Source of the DNA: Linepithema humile
Taxonomy: Eukaryota > Arthropoda > Insecta > Hymenoptera > Formicidae
Assembly: GCF_040581485.1 (NCBI RefSeq)
Contig: NC_090131.1
Span: forward strand, 1,612,001 to 1,676,000
Direction of reading: 5' to 3'
DNA length: 64,000 bases
Below are positions 48,682-61,200 of the stretch, one piece after another. The notes below the pieces were generated by a model. The model had not been told where the DNA came from. It did no database searches and worked only from the letters and a program-made list of their open reading frames with translations. The stretch's first letter is position 1. Each line of letters starts with the position of its first letter. The position numbers were made by a program, and so were the translations under genes.

Positions 48682-51600
48682 GCGCACACGGTTTCGAAGC
48701 GCATCGTTTACTGTATCCGATATACGCTGTTGCATAAAGTATCTACTTCCGCGCGCGAGATCGACGCGGAGCAATTCACGTGTGCGCTATTGAGGAGTAT
48801 CGATTTGTTGGCTCGTTTGTAGGGATGTGTCTACGTGGCGGAGATGAAAGTACGGATAAAGTGCTATTTTAATATACAGGTGGCGGAGAAAGTCGCGTTA
48901 TTTTTAGGCTGAAGCGTTCGGCGTATTCCGCTGGAATTGTCGTCCATTAAAGCGAGATCGTATGATTAGATAAAATATTCACGAAGGGAAAATCGATGAG
49001 TGCTTCAGTCCGCGAGGGTTGAAATATTCCGACATAATGTAACTCTGCGAGTATGAATTCTTGTCGTATGATTAGTTAATAAAATATGAATGAGGATCAC
49101 GTGATATTCTCGGGGTGAGAAACCTTTCCTTTCACGAACGTAATAGTTCAGAGACGTTAAGAATAAAGAATCAATTGGGAAAATTAATACGCGTCCTGTC
49201 TTAAAGACTTTGTGATATCTGTCAAGCAAGTAGTCATCGCGGGTTTAACAAGTCGTATAAATTATTAATTACAAATTATTAATCTCAATTATATTCTGAT
49301 TTTAATAGTTTTGCAGTAAAAATGATTTATTAAAAGCTATTTCGCAATACCGCACTTTTATTCTCGTCTTGTGATTTAAAAATTGCCAGTGTAATAAAGC
49401 AATTGTCTTATTTCCAGAGCACTTTGTTATGGAAAGCTAATAGAAAGTTAAAGCAATCTCTTGTACTGATTAGTAGTTTTACATTATCAGATTGTTGTGC
49501 AATTTATGCAATAATTAATGTTCCATTTGCTTCATAATTAACGTTTCATTATTAAATAGACTCATTAGAATTATATTAAATTATCTGTTCCATTCGCTAA
49601 CACCAAACGATTTACTACTGGTTGCACAGGTTGAAAACGAACAACCTGTACACGATGAAAATAATGCATGCGTCATGTTCTCGCGCGATGCGCATGGCTT
49701 ACATACGCTTTCATGTTGTTATTTGTTGGTTCCACGGCGGCAAATCGCATAGCATATATATTACATGTACACCCTGTTTGATGGGTAATCAGTGAATAAT
49801 CAGATCATATTAGATCCCTTCATTCTGATGGTCACGTGATCTAAAAGGATTAATTGCGTGTCGCGTTGCGCATCGTTCGGAGAAAAAAATCAAATTACGA
49901 TGAAAACAATCCGATAAGTATAAAGCGTATTTGCAAGTTCGTTACAAGAGCGATTGTCGCGCATTAATCGCGCTCGAAAGGTCGATCTAATTAACGAATC
50001 TTGTAATTACCCTCTTGGCCGTTTTTATATTTTACGATCCGGCGCGAAATGAAAGATGAAATGAAATAGCAGACAGCGATAAAGCGTGATTTCGCAGATC
50101 TTTCAACTCCAACGGCGAACACCGAGTTCTAAAGTTTCGCACTTTGAAGTTACACCGCTCGCTAATTAGATCGACGATATTCCGTAATGTACAAATACGC
50201 GGATTCGTAAATAACTGTCGGCGCTTAAACGGTTTCGCGATTCTGTTATAACGCGCGGCCACGCGACGCTTAATGAAACAATGGCCAATGTAAATTACAC
50301 GCTTTTTTTATTCGCGCGATGCTTAATAAGCTGGAATCGGGCGCGGGAATATACCGGCGGTGTGAATGCGCGACAACCGTGAAACGACGTTAACGTGATC
50401 AATATTACGTTTCGGGAGAGGCGTTGTATTGACGAGCCGGCGTTTCAGACTACCCCCTCGTATACGTGTGCAAGTTGCAGGTATTCACATGTGTTAACTG
50501 CGCGGACAGTGTATAGCGGGAGAGACCCCCTTCGGAGCTGTCCGGTATGGTCCGTCGTTTCCAGCGCAGTTTGCTACTCCCGAAGGGACCACTGATCTGA
50601 TAAAGTCACACGGAAGTGGTCCGCCGCCAATTTGCAGACCGGTGTCTGTTTAATTGTCCACAATGAAAGAAGCAACGACCCTTTTTCCGACAATCCGAGC
50701 TGCCGATTGATTTCGATTCCCTTGTTTCATTCGCGCCGGAAAGAAATCGTTCTATGTACTTCGAAGCGAATCGATCTCGGCGGCGGCATTTTGTAAATCG
50801 CGAACCGTACATTTCACCATTCATACATACAATACATTTATTTAAATGACTTGCATTTTTGTTGCCATTGTTATACGCTCACGCCGAATTACATTTAACA
50901 TCGCTATCGTATCTTTTAATATGTATACGCGCATATACGCTATTGTACGCATCGAGGGATGAAATTTCACAGTAAAATAAATTTACACACGCCCGTTCAA
51001 AACTCCTCGCGCATTGTCGGCAAATATTTTGCATTCAAGATTTACCGGGCTTCCGGCGGTGATGTAACGCCGCTCGCGAATTGTTCTCAACATCTCGGTG
51101 CAGCCTCTGCCGCGTTCGTTTTTGTTCACCGCGGTTTTTCGCCAGTCTCTCGCTTCTCGGGGCAAACCGATTCGTCGTCGATTTTCGTTGCGCGGCAACG
51201 ACGCGACTGTAAGCTTATTACTACCTGCAGAACTTTGCTCTTTCAGGGAAGCAAATTACTTCATAAACGGGTAGGGGTTGGGGCGTATCTCGGCAGGGCG
51301 TACCGCCGTGGCCGCGGCGCTAGTACAAGGTATCTAATGAATGTCGGCGAGAAGCGTCGGTGTTGCATCGCTGTAGGAGAGGGCTCTTCTTTTGCTCGCA
51401 CCTTTCCCAATTTATGCGTCTAGAGTGGTAACGAGGCCAGCCAGGCAGCCAGCGGGGAGGTGGCCTCGACCGTGAGTTAACACGAACGGAATGGTGAGAG
51501 AGCGGGAGAGATGGCACTGAAAGGAGGGTCGGAAAGGACGGGAGACGAGACGAAGCTTTCAAAATGGCCGATAGGGAGGCAGCGTCTTCAAGATGCTTTC

Positions 51601-51971
51601 GGACGGTTTGTACCCGGAGTGCTGATTCAAAGAGGAAGCTGTCGCGTGTGGAATATTTCTCGATGGAAGTCGAGAGAGGAACTTTCGCCGGGGAAAAGCT
51701 GAGAAATGACACGTTTAAATTTCAATTTTATCTCATTAACGTTAGAACGAAAAAAAATACATAATGGAAGTAGTCATTCTGACTCCTTTTCACTGCAATT
51801 TCTCTCCTTCTCCTATCTTTTTCATTATTAATTTCTATCTCTGTAACATTTCTAATTTATTTTAAAAAATTGACATCTATATAGCGCTCGCGGCGAATGC
51901 CAAATAGTTATTTTAATCGTTTTTCTATATAAAATTGGATAACTAAATTGGCTATCTAAATTGGCTATTAG

Positions 51972-51972
<1 letters not shown>
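46017..51972. other. Intergenic stretch without recognised genes
   Basis: AT-rich from 46017 to 47050, then patches of GC-rich DNA (47280-47560, 47980-48230, 50000-50600, 50960-51700). Open frames are short and unrecognised. A short hairpin (8-bp arms cgacatct / agatgtcg) lies at 46700-46731. Confidence 0.55.
48641..48688 (+). repeat. Compound (CA)13(CG)9 microsatellite
   Basis: CA units (48641-48666) pass straight into CG units (48667-48684) and cacacg, a 48-base alternating pyrimidine-purine tract with strong Z-DNA potential. Confidence 0.95.

Positions 51973-51973
<1 letters not shown>

Positions 51974-52012
<39 letters not shown>
51974..52012 (+). repeat. (AT)19 microsatellite
   Basis: About 19 perfect AT units, the longest pure AT tract in the window. 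It follows short direct repeats of ctaaattggctat at 51938-51968. Confidence 0.95.
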
Positions 52013-52016
<4 letters not shown>

Positions 52017-52380
52017 CGCCATTAATATAAATAAAATTATATATAATAGAATCTATAAAGAAACCGAATAATTTTCGATTCTCCGTTAGTTCGTTAGAAG
52101 TATTTCGAAACTTAATCGTCGACCGTGACTTAATGTTATTCCATTTGGAAAATCATTTGGCTTTTGCCTGTAATAAGGTGGTTGCTACCTACGCGCAATA
52201 AATTTGGATTACGTTGAATTTGAACACAATCGGATCGAAAAGGGATTGTGGGTGTGCGGTAATCGAATTAAGTCGGAAGTATTTTGCCGGCGAGCAGGAG
52301 GACCCGGAAATTTCGCGCAGTGGGTTCTAAAATTGCTTAATCCGGCGTTGCGCGAGCGCGCGCGCGATTGCCGTTTCGTC

Positions 52381-52455
52381 GATGCTAAATGCGAACGCAG
52401 CATTCGGAAGTTTGGCCCTCGAATTGCGCGAGTCAATCCCCCTTTACCTTTCTTC
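52381..52455 (+). repeat. Diverged dispersed repeat, copy A
   Basis: Starts GATGCTAAATGCGAACGCAG and shares ttcgga(a/c).tttggccctc and tccccctttacc/tccctccatctacc with a segment 1340 bases downstream in the same orientation. Similarity is about three quarters by eye. Confidence 0.65.
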
Positions 52456-52807
52456 TCTTCCTACGACCCGCACGAGTTTCAATGGTAGACGGAAGTTGAA
52501 CCGCCCGGTACGCTTAATACGGAAATTTCCGCCTGCGAGCGTACAAATCGAGAACATGCTGGCAATATATTCAAAGTGTCTGCTTTCTGAGAGTCCTTGA
52601 CTCGCGTAAAGGTACAATCCTTTCTGGATTTGGGTCCCGTTAGCCGCTCAGCTGTTTAATATGCAGATCAAGTTTTTGATAAGTGGGAAACTTCGATAAA
52701 TCTCTCGCGCAGCGCTAAAAGAGATTTTCTATTATTTATGACGTAATAGTTCACCGAAGGAAATCATTAATTTTCATATTCAATGTAATTAGAGGATATG
52801 CCTTATG

Positions 52808-52842
52808 ATTTCAATAACAGACTCCATTTCAATAACAGAAAT
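52808..52842 (+). repeat. 18-bp tandem duplication
   Basis: ATTTCAATAACAGA occurs twice, separated by ctcc. Confidence 0.8.
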
Positions 52843-53720
52843 TTAGACGATTATTATATGTGACGCGATCCATGCAAAAACAAAGAGATGTCCTACGCAA
52901 TTCGCAGAGAATTATTTGTTTCAATTTCGCAAATGCTCCATCGTTCTGAATAGGTTCAAATACTGCGCGATGGCTGGCTGTCGGGGATAATCTGGAAAAT
53001 TCCACGTGTGAGCGCGGAAATCACGATCGCGGTGATGATGTTTTCAAAGCTCGGCTTTGCAAAACCCTTTGACTTACGCCACAATAATATTCCAGTCGAG
53101 CCATATCAATGCAACATGGTCACATAAAACCTGGATATATAGCGCTGTCTGCTAATAAATTATGTTATAAAAATTAATAACTGCAACAATTGAAAGCATG
53201 GATAAATATACATTTTTTATGGTCTCTTTTGAAAGTATCACAAAATAAAATTGCAATAATCTTTAGCTTAAAAAATTATCGCGTTAATATATACTTTTTA
53301 ATATATCCGTACAAATAGATTATAAAAAGTACAGATCAGAGCACATGTTTTTTTACGAAGCTGAGAGTACTTTAATTAAATTGATTGTGAAAATTTAGGT
53401 TCAAGATACATCGAATCGAATCATCTAATGTGTCTAATATATTGCGTGTAATTGTAAAAAATGAATATTGTGTATTTATTATTTACGATAGCAAAGGAAC
53501 TCTTTATGTAGAAACAATTTTATCAATATATTTCAATTTCATTGCCATGATTTCTTTATTCGATATGTCGAGTTTGTAACGCTCGCTATTTTGCCAAAAG
53601 TTCGGACTCACGAATAGAAGCCCGCTGAGGTAAAGTACTTTGATTTCAGTCGATTTCAAGGTACGGAGGCTTCCCCGAGTCACGAAGATGTACGGATGCG
53701 CTATATACGCGAATGCTCCT

Positions 53721-53796
53721 TGATGTTAAGTGCAAACACAGCGTTCGGAACTTTGGCCCTCAAACTACAGGAATCCCTCCATCTACCGCTATCTTC
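53721..53796 (+). repeat. Diverged dispersed repeat, copy B
   Basis: Starts TGATGTTAAGTGCAAACACA and aligns with 52381-52455 (shared GCGTTCGGAA/GCATTCGGAA, tttggccctc, cta/tcttc end). No open frame common to both copies is evident. Confidence 0.65.
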
Positions 53797-56700
53797 TGTA
53801 GTTTGAATACGCCGAGAGGAACAAGGGGGATCGAATCGCCTCGTGCTCTCATAATTTAGAAAATTCGAATACGCGAAGCCACAGTTATGAGCAAGGAGAA
53901 GAAAATCAATGCGCGTCGTTATGGCGCGCATAAATTTTCGTGCAGCAATGAAGTTATACTGTTGACACAATGACATAATGACATAAAAATCAAGCTGCAT
54001 TGTTGAACTCTATCGGAAGTCAATTGTATTCCATTTTCAATATCAATTCACTCCGCACTTCACAATGCGGTGATTTAATGTTATTTATAAATTTTGCAGT
54101 AGGGTTACGCGCGAATTTTACAGGTATATATACTATTGTTGCAATATGCAACGAACGAGTGGAATTGCAAATTAAAATTGGAAGAGCTATTCAATCTAAC
54201 TGGCTGTCCATTAACTGCTGATTTACTGACAATCTGACCGTTGCAGTATGTTATTATGCATTGATTGATTTATTTTTTAATTCGCTACGCTGTGCCGCAA
54301 TCCTGTATTAATTATAACGTTTTCGCCGATTGTACCATTTACTTTTTCATTATAAAAATCTATAATGGAATAACTGTCGACGTGTGCGTCTGATTAAATA
54401 TTGATTCGATTCCTTCCGTCGGAAACATTATTTGATCTAAAATACTTTGTCCGTTATCGAAGCGTGATACGTGATACATGATGTATAGGAACAAACTTTT
54501 TCCTGGATTATTTAATTACAATTAGTTATTAATTAAGACGATTATTATACATCAAACAAAGCTTCTACAATAGTTCGTTCACTTTTTTATCCGGAACAAG
54601 CAAGCTTTCTTTCTTTTATACGCGGAGCTTTAAGGGGAGAAACGTTTCATTATCTCTGCTCGTATTTTTTTAAATTATCCGCTTCGATAAATCAAAGCAA
54701 CCGTGCAATTCTATTCATATAACTTATCGACTTAGTTTTCGATGTGCGCTTCGTTCAATCTAGTATTACGAAGTAGATCATCTCGATACGATTGCTGAAT
54801 TATGCAGCCTCAGCGCTCTCTCGCATGGACCACCGAGTGTGTATGACCAATATTTAACGGCTATTATTGTCAAAGAGAATTTATCTTACCGCGCCGTCGG
54901 GGCTTCCGGTCCCCTCAGGGGCGACAGGGTGTAGCACACCGTACACGCACCACCACGCGCGCAAATTACGCGACAGCGGGTATCTGCTATTGATTTACCG
55001 GTAGCAGGTGCATGCAGACGGAATGAATTCTCGTCCGCCATATTATCGGGACGAATTTGCCTGTCCACGTGCCGTCCGGACAAGGAAACTGCTTGTGAGG
55101 CCACTGCGTTTTCTCATTTCCTTGTCGCATGACAGCCTTTACTTCGTTTAACTCGAGAATACTTGTCGCAAGCAATATTTTCTAATTCACATACATATTT
55201 AAAACGCATTAAAAGTATATTAACAAGTTAAACATTTCGACATTTTTCGCACAATTTTAACATTGCTGTACAAATTTATTTGGTGCAACAATAATTGCTG
55301 TAAGCTTAAAAAAACTTTTCCATTTAAATATTCCCTTTTTTTAAACATAAGAGTCAGTTTTATGTTTTCGTTTGATTAACATGAGCAAATTGGTATGTAG
55401 AGGCAAAGAGCAATTGTGACAGGTTTCCGTCGATTTATGCGGATTTGCGTGAGAGATACATGATGTCTTCGATTGCTGTCGCGTGACAATGACAATACTG
55501 CGAGATATAGGAGCATAATGTAACCATCACAGTAATTGCGACTATTGTTTCAAAGTAACATCATTTATCATCTCTGTCTGAACGCTATTATAGAAGCAAT
55601 TACCAGTTAATATTATCACATTGATGAAGCAATACAAGACAATAGATATTATATATTAATTATACATGAATGTTCTGAAGTTACAAAACTTTCAGAAAAA
55701 GAAAAATTAATATCAATCTTCTTTATTCCAATCGTTATACACCTATTTACATATTTTGGCCGCAGCTATGTCTTTAATTTAAACTCGTTATTTAATTATT
55801 CTTGCCCGAATTCTTTTCTCCTTCCGTTGTCCAATAATGAAAAAAAGAAGCGCTCGGCGCGAGTAGATAGAACATTGCTGACACAATGCATCTGTCTGAC
55901 GGAAAGTGCACGTAACCGTGTGGATATGTATGCGCGTATACGGCAAAGAGAGAAGGCGGGTACATGTACATATTGAAGCGACATTTGTATTTATATATGT
56001 CTCGGAATCCTCGCCTCTCTCCCGAGTTCTGAGAGAAAACCAGTCGACGCCCACGCGCCGCTGTTCAATGCCCGCCATCCGGCAGACACACGCGAAGCAG
56101 ATTGACTTTATTGAGATTGCCGTGTGACTGTTCTGCCCTCGCGTCGTCGGCGCCCGGATCTGTGTACCCATCTATAGGACATGCGATCTGTCTTTTATCT
56201 AGATCCAACGGCACGAAGCGCGGCGTTGCACTATTCATCAAGCGCCGTATTCCGCGTCACGTAGCGCGGCTCGATTTTCGTCTTATCCTTCCCGTATTAA
56301 TCAGCGCACGCTCGTAACATTTCGTCTGTAAACGAAACAAACTCGTCCGCGAAAAGCATTGCAACGGCAAGCCGAACCGAAAAGCGATTAAAATTACAAT
56401 CATTATTAGACGTTCTCTTCTTTTTCGAATAAAAATTGTGAAAATTAAACGAGTAAAAATTCAAACAGTTTCCTATTTATCACTGAGATTATTGGGCGCT
56501 ACTCTATTAAAACGGCACGATAAAAAGAGATATCGCGCGGAAACGCGATTTAGCTGTAAGTCGAGCTGTGATAGCCAGCGTGATAAGAAGCGAAAAACAT
56601 TTAAGGTTCTTATAGCTCATGAGTTACCCCTCCTAACGTTCTACTCCCCATTTCGCTCTTCGCTGTTTCACCCGGCATCCTTCCCCCGAGTACACCGGTT

Positions 56701-57492
56701 GATGATAACGCATTGGTGGAAGAAGCATCAGAGCTGCCGTCGTGCACGTCGTCTGGGATGGAAAAACTGATTTATTGCTTCGTAGCGTCAGAGTGCCGAC
56801 TACCGTAAGAAATATACGAGTAGCCCGCAGGTTGTAGTATTCCGGGGAAAAGCGCGCTGATGTTAGCGAGATGCCGAACGCTTGAGTGAGTTGTGCAACT
56901 TTAATGAGAGATCGTAATTTATAATTTTCCGCAGATTCGGCGCGAAGAATACGGCGCGTCCCGCTAATAAAGATCGCGACGTGATTTCGTGAAAGTCGCG
57001 CGAGAGATAAATTGACGTCGATTCGCGATAACAATAAAAAGCGGCGTAAGAACCCGACGTTTTATCTTCGGAATTACGACTGACCGTTCATGAATCTCAT
57101 ATTTTATTGATTCACGTCGAGCCATCTCGTTTGTCATCTCGTTCCACGTCCATATCTCCGAGACGAAGCTGTCCCGTGGCAAGATATGTCATCAAAAGTA
57201 TACTGCCCTAAATGCATGAACTTCGACCCGCGCAATCTTACTCACGTCACCGGGACATCCGTCTTGTCATGCAAACAGAGCTACTCGATTTCGATCTTGT
57301 CGTATACGTAACTCAGGCTATCGAGTAAGACCGACAGAGATAAGCGAAGGAGCTTTTTGACCGCTCGAAAGTGGTCCATGCATTATTGAGAGATGTGCGA
57401 ATAAGATAAGAACAGCTTCACAAGGGCAAGTGCAATATCGGTTTTATCTATTACTTCCCTCTGAATGCTTTATTTATAATCTTTTTATATCG

Positions 57493-57558
57493 AATTAAGC
57501 GGAAAGCGAATATACAAATTAAGCGGAAAACGAATATACGAATTAAGCGGAAAGAAAG
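57493..57558 (+). repeat. 24-bp tandem repeat, about 2.7 copies
   Basis: AATTAAGCGGAAA(G/A)CGAATATAC recurs at 57493, 57517 and 57541 with few changes. Confidence 0.9.
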
Positions 57559-58263
57559 CGAGACGAGGAGCGTTTAACTTTAAACTGCTCGCGTGGGGTG
57601 TTCACCGTCCCTGGGGATCCCTTTACTGTTTTCGAGTATATTAGCAAGTAAATGAATTAGTATTCTCGTTATAGGGTCGCGTTAGCGAGAGGCAATTTTG
57701 CTTCTTTTGAAAACCCGGCGAAAAAAAAGTCAACATGCATACACGCAAAGACTCTACTCCTGACTGGATGTCAGAGTGATCGATGAAGGTCAATATTAAT
57801 TGCACCGACGGAAGGATGGAGGCCGGCTGGCTGTTTAACAATGTAAAACCAAGGGCTTCGCAAAAGCGTCGGACGAGATAGAATCGCGATTAAATAGGCT
57901 AAGTCATAAACCGAAGTCGGACTCAGTCGTGAACTTCGCAGTAGTAGAATGTGTTAACGGTCAGACGGAATTTAAGATCTAAGTTGGCAAATTTATTTCC
58001 GAAATAAAAACGTGAGCAAAAGCAACATTAATTATGTAGCACAAGGATGAATAACGTGTACTAAAGTCGTTGCCAAAGCAACAGTCGATAGATTAAAAGA
58101 AAATAGAAGTTCTGTTTTATTGAAATTAAAAGCGACATACTCTATTTTTTTCCCATAAATCTAACACAATTGTTATAAACATTTTGACAATACACACGAA
58201 AACTCATTCAACAGATATCGCGATTAGCACAAAGCGGCGATTATCAATTTTATCGTTCTGGAA

Positions 58264-58290
58264 TATCAATCAAATCAATCAATCAATCAT
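58264..58290 (+). repeat. (ATCA)n imperfect tetranucleotide repeat
   Basis: Six or so ATCA units with one interrupted unit. Confidence 0.8.
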
Positions 58291-61200
58291 TGACCGATTA
58301 AAGCGAAAGATAGTTTATGAAAATTGATGGCTGTCAATGAGAAAGAGAGATTCCACGAGCGAGTTTGGGTTTGATTTATAACTTTAAAGCAACATACATA
58401 GTTGCAGTATCATCAAGCTACATAGAACAAATAAAACTGGAGCGACTGTCTCGTTACGTCACACGTGGCGTCGTGAAAATATATTACAGCCGTGTCATAC
58501 GTATCTACGCGTCGACATGTCATTTTACGCCATATAAAGAAACTGTGGCCTGGTTTGTATGTAGCTATTCTTGTGTCATATCTTGACTGACGTTAGCGCG
58601 AACACATGGTGTTGCAAAAATTATGATGCTACCACTGAGATTGTTACGACTTATCGCTGTCCTTTTATTTATAACAATACTTTATTTTATTCAGTAACAA
58701 GCACGATTTTAATCGTGATGTTCTTTTTTAAACCCAAATAATTTTTACAAATTTTTACAAATTCAATTCTTACATCAAATATCTTCAAGTTAGGGTTTTA
58801 TTAAAGTCCTTTTAAAAATAATCAGAAAATACAAAAAAATTTCTCTTTTTTTAATTTCCAACTTAAAAATTCAATTTTTGTTTGGTAAGAGTTATCACGA
58901 CGTGCGAATTATTAGTGAACGCTCCGTGTATACAATTAGGAACAATCTGAGAAATTCATGAAGCGATTTCGGGAGATCGTTACACCGTGATATTGTAACG
59001 CGCAGCTCATTCATAACTCGCTTTTAAACGTAATGGCGTATTTAAGACCACTTAAAAGTCATTTGCAGTAAAAAAGAGGCGCCGTTAAAGGAGGTTAAGC
59101 CCCAGTGGTGTTACTCGAAGGGAAGGGAACCTTGAAGCCGGACGGCTCGTTGGTGGAACGCGGAGGGTGTCAAGAAACAGTGGCCGAGTGTGATTGCACA
59201 GAGAGTAGAACGGACGCAACTAGGCACATAATGGCGCTGCAAAGGCAAAGAAAGCGTACACCCGAGCAAAGTGCTCTTTTCTCTCTCCATTTTTTTTTTA
59301 TTTTACACACGGCGGCAAGATTAAAGGTAGGGTTTACTCGTAAAAACGGAGAACGTTTCTTTAAGGGTTCGTTTCCTGCGCCCGATCAAAGCCGCCAGGT
59401 GCATGTAAATTGTTCGTTAAATCGCGGAAGTCGGGGTGTCCGGTTGCCCGTCGGAGCCTTTGTCTATCGGACTGTAGAAAATCGCAGGGAAATAAGAATA
59501 TTCCGCGCTCGAATCCTCGCAAAAATCCGAGGTGGAAACGAAAGCGAGATAAATTGGTTATTCGAGAAACCAAGATCAGATAGTCCTGCGGGCACGAGTA
59601 AGCATATTGCGTTACTATTAGATATATATCGAGTGTCTCAGAACCGCGTCTTATTGTGAGAACACGAGCCTGAGGAACTATTTTTATCTCCTTTAAAAAG
59701 CGTGCGGATCGATATCGCAGATTCTTTTTTAGATATAAAAGACAATGATATTTAGTATCGCTTTAAATCATCCGCTGATATTTCACCGCGAGATGACATC
59801 GAGTTTGCCGTGCGTCCGGAATCGGTCCGGATTTTCCGGTGCTTTCAAGCATCCGGAATCCTAATCTCTTTTACTCGTATTTTATTTGCTCAAGTTTGAC
59901 CGAGCGTAGGAAAACTTGGCAGCCTTTCCCACCGATGAGCCGTCCGGGATTAGGTCATGAAAATTATGGCGGATTCAGGTGGCATTCGGCGTTCATTCGG
60001 TTAAGTAATTTTATTGTGGCGAGACTGCAAACTTCTCCTTGATAAAATCGCCGGTGACTGATCGCGCACTGATCTAAATACGGCGGCACCCGGTTAAATC
60101 CCGCCGAGACGACCCTTTTGCTCGAAAGTAGCGCAAGGCGATTAGAGCTCGTCGTAACGCGCGCCTCGGCGATCTTTCCGAGCGAACGCTCCCGCGATCC
60201 CACGACACCACGAAGGCGAGGAAGTAAATCGTCCATTAAAGCGCGGAAGCCCCGAGTGTCACGGCTCGACCGGCACGATGCGGCGCGGAGGAGAAGGTCG
60301 TAGGGAAAGTACAAGTTCGGCTAATCAAGGGAAACGGCTGGGTGATTACTAAATGGACGTGGAACTAATTTTGTGCAAGCAGGGAAATACGACCGAGCTC
60401 TCTCTCTCGCTCTCGCGGCTCCGATAGCGAGTCGATACCTTGCCGCGCGGCCGGTTACACCCTTGTTTAACTTTGTCTTTTGATCGACAAACAACCGGCG
60501 GAGCCGGGCAATTAATGAAAAACATTGCAATCCAGTGCGCAAGCCCTTTTCCTTTGGCGTGCGCGCACCTCTGTGTACATACGCGGGAGCGTCGCGATTG
60601 GCCAATCGCGTGATTGATCGTAGTCGCGGCAATTCGTTTCTTAAAGGGTCTGTTAATTAAAGGGCGGCTCCTTTTTTGCGTTACGGAGATAATAACGATT
60701 GCGTGCAAACAGACAGGTCTTTATTAAAGTATGAGGAATCGATGTTGTCGATATAATGGTATAGTGCGCGGTGTGAAAGATAAAAATAATTCAATAAGAG
60801 TAAATTGCAAAGTATGTAAAGTTAAAAGAGTGGAAAATGCTTTATATAAAAAATAAAAGGAATAATTTATATTCGGAATTGAGTGGTTTTCAAGTTGAAA
60901 TTGTAATTGAAAAAATTACTGTAATAAATATTTTCGGTACATATTGATTTCTTTGATTGACGTCGATAACATCAATTGAACGGGGCAACACACTTTGTTG
61001 TTGACCTGTACTACTGGGAAATAAATGTTCGCAGGCATACCGTATGCTTGTTTCATGGTGGTTTCACTGTAAATTTGCCCAAGAGCATTTTAGCAAGATC
61101 CTAAACTTGTAACTACATCGCTGTGTAGCACAGAACATTCGGAATGCGTGTATAGCATATTGTTGCACAAAGTTGATGAGTTTAATTAAGATCTTGCTAT

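Noticed and set aside
59105..59659. 184-codon open frame on the + strand
   Set aside because: It starts with GTG, has no recognisable motif or splice context, and lies in a GC-rich patch where stops are rare.
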